Below the pieces are notes generated by a model that saw only the letters and a list, made by a program, of their open reading frames with translations, made no database searches and was not told where the DNA came from. Shown piece after piece: positions 53,333 through 63,484 of a DNA stretch of 64,000 nt. Within the stretch, counting starts at the first letter, position 1; every line of letters begins with the position of its first letter. The stretch spans positions 868,001 to 932,000 of the forward strand of contig JAPFFF010000053.1 of NCBI GenBank assembly GCA_039105265.1. Reading direction: 5' to 3'. This DNA is from Tritrichomonas musculus (taxonomy: Eukaryota; Parabasalia; Tritrichomonadida; Tritrichomonadidae). A program made the translations under genes and the position numbers.

Positions 53333-56300
53333 CTAAAAAGATAAATCGAATCCTTCGTAAAACAAATCAGATATATCTGCTATTCTATGATTTTCTTTTT
53401 CTTTTTGATTTCTTTCATTATTTATTTTAAATGTAAAGGATGGGAAATATTGATTGCAGCCATATAAAAAGTCAATTTTTCGATATGATTCATACTTCCT
53501 ATCAAAATCTAATCTGTAAATCTTAATTTTTTGAATAATGTCTGACGGGATATTATTTTCATCATCCAAAAGCTTAGCTGAGTCATTTCTATATTTCTTA
53601 ATTAAAGCCAAGCATAAAAGAATTTGCGAAGGTAAAAATCCTTTCATGTAAGAATTTGATAATAATTTGATTGACTTATCGATGCTATTCTCAACCGGAT
53701 CTTCGTACAAATAAAGATGTGCCAAATTATACATTGATATATAATCACCTTTTTGATGGATAGCTTCTCTAAAATATTCTATCGCCTATCCATTATTTTT
53801 TGATACTTTTTCATAGAAACCGTTTTTAAAAATAATTCCAAGATTATTTTTAGCATATTGAATATTGAATGAAGAAGCTTCTTTATAATAATGAATTGCT
53901 TTTTCAATATCTTGATTAACGTATTTGCCTTCATGGTAGAAAACTCCTGTCAAAAAGTTGGCCATTTTATTTCCATTCTTTGCTGAAAGCATGATTAAAT
54001 ATACTGCTTTCTTAATATCTTGTTTAATTAACTTTCCTTCAAAGTAAATTAATCCAAGATGAAATTGTGCATCTCTGTTATTTTGATTCGATGATAGTGT
54101 CAAATAATAAACAGCTTTATTAATATTTTGTTGGACTGAATCTTCTTGATAATAAATGTTACCAAGCCAGAGCTGAGCAAGTGAATTCATTTGATTAGAA
54201 GAAAGAGATAAATAATGAATTGCTTTACTAATATCTTTAGGAAAATGTTGGCCCGCATAGTAAATTAAGCCAAGATTTAATTGTGCAATGTAATTACCAT
54301 TCTTTGCTGCAAGAGAATAATAATGAATTGCTTTATTAATATTCTTAGTGACATATTCTCCTTCATAATAAATTTCAGCGAGAATCAATTGTGCAAAAAT
54401 ATTATTTTGATTTGAACTGAGTGAAAAATAATAAATTGCTTTATTTAATATTTTGAATCTCATATTTCTTTTGCATATAAATAATCCCAAGATTAAATTG
54501 TGCATAAATATTGTTGACATTTGATGCATGGTTATAATAATGAATAGCCCTTTTAATATCTTTTTGCACAAAATCTCCTCTATGATATATTTCACCTAGA
54601 AGAAAAAGTGCTTCTGAATTATTTTTATTTGCAGCAAGATCTAAATATTGAAGAGCTTTATTAATATCACGTTTGACATATATTCCTTGGTAATAAATTC
54701 GACCAATAAAAGATTGCGTTGATGATATATGCTGATTTGCAGCACAAGTTAGAAAATAAAGAGCTTTTCCAATATCTTTTTGAACTTATTTCCCTTCAAA
54801 ATAAATTCTGCCAATATAATATTCAGCTGATGCATTATTTTGATTTGCTGACAAAGAAAAATAACGAATAGCCTTATCGATATCTTTTGGTATATATCGT
54901 CCTTCATAATATAATACACCAAGTTTTAACTGTGCTTGCGAATGATTTTGATCTGAAGCAAGTGAAAGATAATGAATTGCATTATTAATATCATGCATCT
55001 CATTATAATATATTATTCCAAGATTGTATTGTGCTTTTACATGTTTGTGGACTGATGCAAGTGACAGATAATGAATTGCTTTTTGAAGATCTTTTGATAT
55101 ATTCCTTCATAGAAAATGGCACCTAGATTATACTGTGCTTTGGAATTATTTTGATCCGAAGCAAGTTTGAAAAAATGAAATGATTTATTGATATTTCGTG
55201 GAACATATTGACCATCATAATAAATTATTCCAAGATTATATTAGGCATCTGAATAATTCTGATTTGCTGCTAGAGTTAAATAATGAATACCTTCGCTTAT
55301 ATTCTGTTGAACTTGGACTCCTTCAATAAAAATAACTCCAAGATAAAACTGTGTAGAAACATTATTCTGCATTGCTGCAAGCGTCATATAATAAATTGCT
55401 TTATTAATATCTTTTTGTACATATATTCCATCATAATAAATTTCACCAAGTATGTATTGCGCTTGTGAATTGTTTTGATTTGCTGAGAGTGTATAATAAT
55501 GAATTGCTCGAACAATATTTGAAGGAATGATTTTATATTCTTCTCGAGTTTCTTTCTTATCATCATCAAGATAAAAATAATCAATATTGTTGGATCTATC
55601 TTTGCATATATAAATCCCATGCTCATTTAAATGTCCGAGGTAAAGTTGCACAAATTCATTTGAAGATTCAGCTATCAAAAACCATAAAGGAAAATAGAAA
55701 CTATGGTGTGCATGATTTAATAAATTTTCTCCATCAGGAATCTTATATATCTTTGAAAAGTAATATGTATAAAAAGTGTCAATCACATCTGAAATAGTTG
55801 GACGTTTAGTCACATTTATTTCCATACAATTTTCACCTAATTTTATTAAAGCATTAAAAAAATCTTTTGACTCGTAATTGGAAATAAGGAAAGCTATGAC
55901 TTTTCCAAGCGAATAAATATCTACCTTGTTAGAAAATGATTTTTCATTAATTATTTCTGGTGCTATATAATCCGTCATAAAATTAACAGTAAATTTTTCA
56001 TTATTACAAAGAGAAGGATTTTTAATCATTCTATCGAAATCAATCAGATAAATCATGTTATTTTTATCGACAATGACGTTATTTGGCTTTAAATATCGAT
56101 AAATCATATTCTATCACAAGCATAATTTCAAATAAAATTTTTATGAAATTTTCTTTTGAAAGTTCATTGAAATCAATTTTATCTAATGTTTTCCCTTCCA
56201 AATATTCAATTATCAAACATCTGTATGAATGATAAACAGTTGTTCCAAAATATCTGGGCAGAAAAGGATGATGAATGTTTAAGTAATTGTCATGTTCTCT

Positions 56301-56412
56301 TTCATATAATTTCTTCTCTTCATTCGTTTTCAAAAACATTTTTAATAAACATACTTGCTCTTTCTCAATCAAATATATCAAACTTAAATAGGACGAGTAT
56401 CCATTATCAATC
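53333..56412 (-). pseudogene. Protein kinase-Sel1 repeat protein, decayed
   Basis: The kinase N-lobe (56410-56124) keeps the VCLLKMF lysine and a hinge-like IIEYLEGKTL. The C-lobe (from 56107) reads IYRYLKPNNVIVD, LIDFDRM, YIAPEI and DIYSLG. After it come about 15 Sel1 units of the type KAIHYYxLSAxQNNxxAQxxLGxIYYEGxY, ending in a non-repeat C-terminus. The frame is broken at least five times, including a 17-base loss before the catalytic loop, a stop near 55240 and another near 53785. The catalytic Asp of HRD is Tyr (YRYLKPNN). The first kinase residues are missing where an inverted copy begins. Kinase-Sel1 proteins are an expanded trichomonad family. Confidence 0.85.
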
Positions 56413-56774
56413 ATGCTTGTGATAGAATATTTGCAATACAATGGATATATTTATCGATATTTAAAGCCAAATAACGTCATTGTCGATAAAAATAATATGA
56501 TTTATCTGATTGATTTCGATAGAATGATTAAAAATCCTTCTCTTTGTAATAATGAAAAATTTACTGTTAATTTTATGACGGATTATATAGCACCAAAAAT
56601 AATTAATGAGAAACCATTTTCAATGAGAAATAAAAGAATCCTTTTGTTGCTCTTAATAACATGATTTATCTGATTGATTTCGATAGAATGATTAAAAATC
56701 CTTCTCTTTGTAATAATGAAAAATTGTTTTCCTTCAATAGAATGATTAAAAAATCCTTCTCTTTGTAATAATGA
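56413..56774 (+). repeat. Inverted partial copy of the kinase gene plus tandem remnants
   Basis: From 56413 to 56621 the plus strand repeats the kinase catalytic region of the minus-strand gene (55932-56123), including the same YRYLKPNN change. It still contains the 17 bases lost from the other arm. Two more partial copies follow in tandem (56659-56728 and 56733-56774), both ending CTTCTCTTTGTAATAATGAA. The arms are separated by the 289-bp N-lobe piece. Confidence 0.9.
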
Positions 56775-57464
56775 ATACATTTATTTCCAAAAAAAATAAA
56801 TAAATAAACATAAAGATTAATTAAACTTATCAGAATTAGCTTCAGCACTGACTTCAGTAGTATTTTCGGCTGAAAGAGCATCAACGTCAAGTCTAATATC
56901 CTCAGACTCGAATTTGAGAGAATTAAGTGATAGTTTCTCAACTTTTGAAGAGGAAACTGGCCAATGTATGTTGGCAAATATTAGAGCAAATAAAGTCTGT
57001 ATCATATATTGTTGAAAGAAATCAAACCTGTTATTTCCGCAAATTTGATTAATGAAAATTATAGCTACTTTTGTTTTGATTCTACCAGATTTACAAAAGA
57101 AATAATTAAATTACATTCCATGTCAATAGTGATGAAAGAGTAATTTTGGAAATTATTGAGGCGCTAATGAAAAAGATTCAAACAACATAGTTGCCAATAA
57201 AATAGACGTTCAATTACGCAGCAATCATCAGTAAATTCTGAAATAGCTTCTGCAAGAACAAACAAAATTAAGATTGTAAAAATAGTAAAAAACATTTTCT
57301 TAGCCGTTTGTAAGATATGAAATACAATATAATGAAACAAGATTAAACGCAGGAAACGCACCTCGAAGGATATTTTCAATGGAATGAAACACAAAATTAT
57401 TTTGTGTATGTTTTCTAAAAGAAAATGGGAAATTAAATAATGCCGCTAATATTAAAATTAGAAA
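56775..57464. other. Region with weak coding remains
   Basis: No supported gene was seen. Two short minus-strand frames begin with hydrophobic, signal-like residues (MIQTLFALIFANIHW at 57005; FFTIFTILILFVLAEA near 57290) but are too short and isolated to call. Confidence 0.4.
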
Positions 57465-57925
57465 ATGTTTCACAACGATATTTCGTACTTCATCATTGAT
57501 AATTTAATTAAAGAAGAAGATCTACAAAATAACATTGAAAACAACTATTATGACAATCTTTATCGATATTCAGTTAAATCTCACAAATATTGTTTTCCCC
57601 CCAGCAAACATGAAATACAAAAAAATGTTTCTCTATTTAAGTGAATTTGACTATTACACACTTGTGAAACTTTATTTGACAGAAGCAACTATTTGCATAA
57701 ATGCAATAATTAAAATATTACTCATTTAAATGGTATTTTAAATCAAAAACATTCATTTAATTCAGATTTAATTTTTTTTAATTCCATTGAAAATTTAAAT
57801 GATAGATAGTTTTTGAAAGAAAACATTCATAAGACCGTCATCAACTATACAAAAGAAGAAAATCATCCAGAAATTGTTGGTATTATAGTCAATTTTTCGA
57901 ATGAACCAATGAAAATATGAATTAT
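57465..57925 (+). pseudogene. Ankyrin/DUF3447-family remnant
   Basis: Pieces read LSEFDYYTLVKLYLTEATICINAIIK (57640-57720), with the spacing of an ankyrin unit, and YTKEENHPEIVGIIVNFSNEP (about 57845-57915), another unit. They are in different frames and separated by stops. A preceding frame from 57465 (MFHNDISYFIIDNLIKEED...) may belong to it. Confidence 0.55.
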
Positions 57926-58874
57926 TAGAAAAAATATTACAAAATGATTGACAATTGACAATTGACAACAATAAAAAAAATGAATTAAATTATATAATAT
58001 CCAAAAGAACATTTTTTAATTCAAGTTCTACTTTATAATCATCTTTTTTTTTTCATTTTATATTTATAAATATAATTGAAAATTTTTGAAAGAATATAAC
58101 AAGATTAATCTATTAATAAACAAATAAATGATATAAAAGGTCAATTGTAATCAATGCATATTAATGGTAAATATTATTGATGATATGTTATGTCTTTTGA
58201 AAAATTATTAAATGAAATTAATATAACAAAAATAAATTGAATACATTAGATAACTGTATTTCCATTACATTTGTGCTTAAGAATACGAAAAAATATTAAT
58301 TATATAAAAAAATATCAAAACATTTTTTATAAGTTCAAATATATATGATTTCATCTATAAAAATTTAATATTATATTACTCAATTATTTGTTAACTTTAA
58401 TATAAAGTGCATGATTGGTGAATATTTTATTCTAATAAAAATATATTTTATATATTAAAAATAAAAAAATCCATTTTGAATACGGAAAAACTTTTTTGAA
58501 TACGGAAATTCTTTTTTTGATTACGGAAAATCTTTTTTGATTACGGAAAATCCATTTTGAATATGGAAAATAATTGATCTTCTCAATTTTTTGAAATTGA
58601 GACAATCTCAAATGAATATCAATTACAATTTTTTTGATTGATCCCATATTAATAAATAATCCTATATGATAAAAACCTTAAAAAATTATGAATATACTCA
58701 TAGCAAAATAAATATTGATTTTTTTAGTAAAAGATCAAAATGAAACGATGAATAAATATCATCATCGTTCTCGGTTCAAAAGAGGATGATCTAACTTTTA
58801 TCCTAAAAATGAAATACTTGGGAAATATATCGTTTTAAGGAAAACAAGTTAGTCATATATTTTATATCATTCGA
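57926..58874. other. AT-rich intergenic DNA
   Basis: No gene was seen. It contains the 20-bp tandem repeat at 58471-58571. Confidence 0.5.
58471..58571. repeat. 20-21-bp tandem repeat, five units
   Basis: Units of the form CYWTTTTGAATACGGAAAAT occur five times in a row with small changes (GAT/GAA, ATACGG/ATATGG). Confidence 0.85.
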
Positions 58875-59585
58875 TTAAAAATAGCTTAGTGTTTCATCCA
58901 TATCTGAAAAGTTTTCAAAGAAATTGACATCTTCATCAATTGTATTTTCTTCTTTATTTTCAAAAATTGGAGAACTCAAATTGGAATCATTTGTATTTTT
59001 AAAAACAGAAATTTCATTGATTTGTCCTGTATCATTCTCCATGCTGGTGTTGTCAGATTCTAAATTATTATTTTGATTAATATTGAGCAAATTATTTTGT
59101 TGAGCCATCAATGAATCATTTTGTGCATTATTGATCATTGATTTAAATCCTTTAATAAATTCTTCTTGTTCATTAATATTCAAATGGTTTTGAATATATA
59201 TTGTCATAAAAGCAATAAGTTCATCTGGATGTTCCATTGAAATTGCAGTGAGAATAATGTTTCTTTTTTCCACATCTGTCTTCTTTATATCCCTTTTATT
59301 AATTGTTATTTTGAATGGATTTTTTGGAGGATTTTTTTTCAAATATGTAATTACTTGGAAAATCATTTCTATTTGCTGTGGGGCATCAAACTTGTATGCT
59401 TTTAAAAAGTCACCAAAATTTTGGTATCGATTCAATTTATATTGATCAAGTATACCAATTATTTTTCTAATTATATTTTGCATTTTTATTGCATCAAGTT
59501 TGTCTGTGTTAATTTCACAAAAGGCTTTTGTGTGCTCCCTATCAGCAATAAGAATTTTATATCTATGATTCTTTTTCCCCTTCAT
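58875..59585 (-). CDS. Hypothetical protein (236 aa)
   Basis: The N-terminal ~150 residues look folded and helical, with basic patches (MKGKKNHRYKILIADREH, INKRDIKKTDVEKRN) and a Leu/Ile-rich helix (IIRKIIGILDQYKL). The C-terminal ~85 residues are Asn/Ser/Asp-rich and probably disordered. No known domain or membrane segment was seen. TCATTTTTC lies just upstream of the ATG on the minus strand and fits an initiator. The frame is intact and its composition differs from the flanks, so it is likely real. It may act in nucleic-acid-related regulation, but this cannot be shown. Confidence 0.7.
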   Translation of the reverse strand: MKGKKNHRYKILIADREHTKAFCEINTDKLDAIKMQNIIRKIIGILDQYKLNRYQNFGDFLKAYKFDAPQQIEMIFQVITYLKKNPPKNPFKITINKRDIKKTDVEKRNIILTAISMEHPDELIAFMTIYIQNHLNINEQEEFIKGFKSMINNAQNDSLMAQQNNLLNINQNNNLESDNTSMENDTGQINEISVFKNTNDSNLSSPIFENKEENTIDEDVNFFENFSDMDETLSYF

Positions 59586-61570
59586 AAATGAAAAATGATA
59601 TTAAATTTATAAATTATTTTTGTCAACATATTGTAATTACAAAAAAATTTCCAATTTTCAATAGTAAATTCAAAAAAAGAAATTTTTTTTAATTTTGAAT
59701 ATCTCTGTGAATATGCATGATTTAATGCATTTTTAATATTTTATTGTATGAGAATTTTGTAAAAATAATTTTTTTTAATCATATTATAAAGATTTAACAT
59801 AAAATTTCTTTTAAATAGATAAAAAGCTGAAATAAAAGTGGCATCTTCTTTTAAATTATTGCAACACCCTCTCTATATAATTTATGTCTATAATAAATAA
59901 AGTATTGCATAAGTCATTTATTTATTTATTAAATTTAATTAAAAAAAAAAAAATAGCCCTGTCATAGTCTTGGAAAATCCGATTTTCTGAGAGAATTATA
60001 CCATCACTTGAAAAACCTCTTACTCTTCTCAATTATCCTCATACACATGAATCAGCTTTGAATTTTCTGAGTTTTACATTTATTGCACACAAATTTTCAA
60101 ATAATTTATATTTTATTCTTATATCTTCATATTAAAGTGAATATTGAGAAAAAAAATCTAAAATAATTATATAATAAAAAAAAAAAACAAAGAGCAAATC
60201 AATTTTGCATTTTGTAATAAAATAAAATTCATTAATATAATTTTGGAAGAGAAACTTTTTATATACAAGTTGTTCACATTAATAAAATGCATTAAAAAGT
60301 ACACAAAAATCGGCAAGAACTTTTGTGCACTTTTGTACATGTGTAGGCTTTCTACAAGTTTTTTATTTTTATGGTATATTTAAATAAAGCATATATAATT
60401 AAATAATAATTGATAGGAAATATTTTTCAAATATAAAAGATAAAGTTTAAAATCGACTTTTTTAATTTGAAAAAAATTGAATGGTATTTTTATTATTTCA
60501 ATAGAAATTGAATGAAAAATCAATGAATGTTCATTCTTTTGATTTAATAATTTTTAATCAATTATCTATGATATATTTATAGTTTAAATATATAATTTTT
60601 ATTAGCAAATTTTACACTTGACCGTTTATTATTTCATTTGGCGTCATAGGAAATTGAATCATTCCGTTTATTAATTCAACTTTTTCAATATAAATTCTCA
60701 ACTAAACTTTATCTTTAGAGTTAGAAATAAACAAATGATATCAAATTGTAGCTTGGACGATGGAGAATATAATATATCAAAAATATTCCTCTAGGTCTAT
60801 TGAAAGTTGTGATATATCAATTTTAATATTTGTTTCAACTTTTTTGGAAGAAATCCTTTTAGGAAGCATATTTTAATTTAAATATTATTATACATATCTA
60901 TATATCAATCTAAAAATTATTCCAAACAACAATTACATAAACTTGATTTTGTGATATTGGAAATAATATTGCAGGAAAAAAGTTCGTGAATAATAGATAT
61001 TATGTGTTCTAATTAAGATAAAATAAATATGTATTGTGTATACAATTTCATATTTTAAATTTATTGAATATTTCTAAAAATTAATCGAAAAAAATGCACT
61101 TTTTAATTTCAAAAAAATGAGTAGCCTACATATTTTTGTACAAAAGTATAAAATAAGACAATCGTGAAATTTTCCCAGAAAAATTGAAGGAATCTTACCA
61201 AATAGGAAAAAGGAAAAGATCAGTAAATTAAAAGTATTACCAAATACTTACTTTTTATCTATAAAAGTTGTTTTATGTCATCACTAATATCACCATTAAT
61301 ACAAGTAGACTTTAATTTCTTTGGCAGTTAAAGAATCGCCAAAGTTGATTTTCACATAAGTATCTTTTGGATTAGCAAGTGTTCTTCTCCAAAACGGAAA
61401 ATTAATGATTATTGATTTATTAAATCCGATATAAAATTCCAAATAAAATACTGACAAATTTTCTTATTTTTCTTTTATCTCTGAAATAAATTGGTAACTT
61501 TTATCTTTTGAACGATTTTTGTCACTGAAAAAAATAACAATTCCTTCTTCATTTAAATTAATCTGTCAAT
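59586..61570. other. Long AT-rich intergenic region
   Basis: No gene was seen. Inverted words near 60337 (ACTTTTGTACA..TGTAGGCT) and 61113 (AGCCTACATA...TGTACAAAAGT) could be the ends of an ~800-bp element, but no target duplication was found. Confidence 0.45.
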
Positions 61571-61955
61571 TAGCTTTTGGAGGTTGTGAATTTCTTCATC
61601 CTTTACTTATATTGGTGCTGGATTATTCAAATGAGGCTTATCATTAAAGAAATAGAAATTGCTCGCTACTTAAAAGAGATTAAAGGTAATACTTTTAGAG
61701 GTTGCAATTCGTTGATAAATGTTTCGTTTTCAAGTATAAAGAAAATTGGTCCTTTCTTTTTTTCGTGGTGCAAATCACTAAAAAGAATTGAAATTCATTC
61801 TTTTTCTGTGAGAAAAAATTGAAGAATTTGTTTTTAATAATTGCTAATAGTTAACATATTTATCAATTCCTTCATCAGTAAAGATAGTAGTGTATCCTGC
61901 TTTCATTGAATGCAGTTCACCGAGTAGTGTTGGTATTCCATCGGCCTTAAATAAC
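61571..61955 (+). pseudogene. BspA-like LRR remnant
   Basis: One frame reads YLKEIKGNTFRGCNSLINVSFSSIKKIGPFFFSWCKSLKRIEI, two clear LRR_5 units. A later piece, LTYLSIPSSVKIVVYPAFIECSS...VGIPSAL, is in another frame. Stops and frame changes separate them. No start or end of a full gene is present. Confidence 0.7.
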
Positions 61956-62172
61956 CAAAGTTTAAGTATTTTTAGACTATTGTATTTAATTTTTTTCGCA
62001 ATTAGTGATTATAAATCATATAAATCACATAAAATTTAAAATATTGATTAAAAAAATGATTTCTTTGTTTTAAATAAGCTTCATTTTATGAAATAAAAAT
62101 AAAAAATTGCATAATATGATTTGTATTATTAAGAAACTAGTATCTAATACTCTAAATTTTCAAGAAAAAAAA

Positions 62173-62837
62173 AATCTCTCAAATGGTCCACTTTTTGAAC
62201 TTTGTTCCTTTAAATTTCTCCAAAAATTCCTTTTGGTCGGATACTCTCAAAAAGTTAAAAAATTGAATTAAAAAAGATAAAATTATAAAAAAATTAAAAT
62301 TTTTATTAAATTTATAAGATATCACTGATTTGGAGACCTGCTTTATCTTGATCTCGATCAAAATATAATAAATATTCCTCACTTTGCCACCTTCCGTTGC
62401 AATTGATTTTTCAGAGAAATCGTTAGATTCTTGAGTTGCGTTATTTTGGTTGTAATTTGGCGGTTGTTGAAAAGGCGGTTGGTAATAATTCATTGGAAAT
62501 TGCGGCTGTTGTACAGGAAAATTATTGTTTATCGTTTGATTTTGGAATTGAAAGTTAAAAAAATTGGTTGGCTGATTTGAATAAGTAGAAACGCCAATTC
62601 CATTATTTTGAGGATGTTGAAATACAGGATTTGTATTTTGAAGTGTATTGTAATTTCGTCCAAACATAGCTTTAAATTTTTGAAAATCAATAAATGGTTC
62701 AAGATTTTTATTGAAAAAGTCATTTTTCAGATCAGGATTGATTCAATTTTTTAACTTTTTGAGAGTATCCGACCAAAAAGGAATATTTGGAGAAATTTTA
62801 AAAGGAACGTTCAAAAAGTGGACACATTTGAGAGATT
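62173..62837. repeat. 665-bp unit with ~95-bp terminal inverted repeats
   Basis: The left arm (62173-62270) and right arm (62742-62837) are reverse complements with a handful of differences. They share CTTTTTGA words and GGTCGGATACTCTCAAAAAG. Between the arms lies a Q/N/P-rich reading frame. No target duplication is visible. It is either a small transposon with a gene or an inverted duplication of the gene's 3' end. Confidence 0.85.
62179..62667 (-). CDS. Q/N/P-rich protein inside the inverted repeat (162 aa)
   Basis: The first ~90 residues are low in complexity: Asn, Gln, Pro, Phe and Tyr, with QQPQFPMNYYQPPFQQPPNY, a prion-like composition. A hydrophobic, Lys-rich stretch (about 95-140) of non-coding character follows. 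The last ~22 residues, VSDQKEFLEKFKGTKFKKW, are encoded by the left inverted-repeat arm. The middle stretch could be an unspliced insertion, but no trichomonad intron signal (GTAYGT...ACTAACACACAG) is present. Whether the protein is made is uncertain. Confidence 0.5.
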   Translation of the reverse strand: MFGRNYNTLQNTNPVFQHPQNNGIGVSTYSNQPTNFFNFQFQNQTINNNFPVQQPQFPMNYYQPPFQQPPNYNQNNATQESNDFSEKSIATEGGKVRNIYYILIEIKIKQVSKSVISYKFNKNFNFFIILSFLIQFFNFLRVSDQKEFLEKFKGTKFKKWTI

Positions 62838-62844
62838 TGCACAT

Positions 62845-62893
62845 TCCTCTCAGCACTTTTTGAGAGCGAAGCTCTCAAAAAGTGCTCCGAGGA
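62845..62893. repeat. Perfect hairpin beside the 665-bp unit
   Basis: The core arms AGCACTTTTTGAGAGC and the exact reverse complement surround GAA (62852-62886). The pairing extends outward through TTCCTC/GAGGAA with two mismatches. This gives about 24-bp arms in total. Confidence 0.9.
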
Positions 62894-63484
62894 ATTTCCA
62901 AAATAAAAAATTGAGAGTATCAAACAAATAGACGTTCAAAAATACAGCTTTTTGAAAAAAAAATTTATTCATATAAATCAATTTTCTCTATATCATTTAA
63001 AATTTTTTCATTAAATTTAAATAATATATAGATGATTATTTTGTGTAAATGTTTCGTATTTATGAAAAGCATAACTTTTTGATTATGAAAACAGAAATAC
63101 AATTATCTGTGTTAATAATTTATATTGTCTAATAATTTATAATATAATATTTATATGATTTAATATATATATATTAACATATTTTTATTCATTATTTATT
63201 TTATATTTGATGAGTTATTTATATATGAATTATATAGCCATATTATTTTTCAATGTTCACAATTGTATTCATTTGTTTTTTTCATTGAGAGAAATTCATT
63301 TAAATATTATAACTTTTTGTGAATAAAATGGAAATTTATAATTCAATTTGTTTTATCACAAAATACCAAAAAAATTTATAAATTAAGAAGAATAAAATAT
63401 AAACAATTGAAAAAAATATCCTCCATAATTCAAAAAGTTTGATTATAAATTTATAAATAAAAAAAAAAAACAGTATTTTAATAA
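62894..63484. other. AT-rich upstream region of the kinase gene
   Basis: No gene was seen. It has two ACTTTTTGA words (63074 and 63430) and a long A run just before the kinase ATG. Confidence 0.5.

Noticed and set aside
57164-57394. Secreted peptide gene starting FFTIFTILILFVLAEA
   Set aside because: The frame is short, lies among decayed genes and has no initiator. A chance hydrophobic stretch is more likely.
62290-62385. Intron in the Q/N-rich frame
   Set aside because: No trichomonad splice consensus (GTAYGT and ACTAACACACAG) was found at the edges of the odd middle segment.
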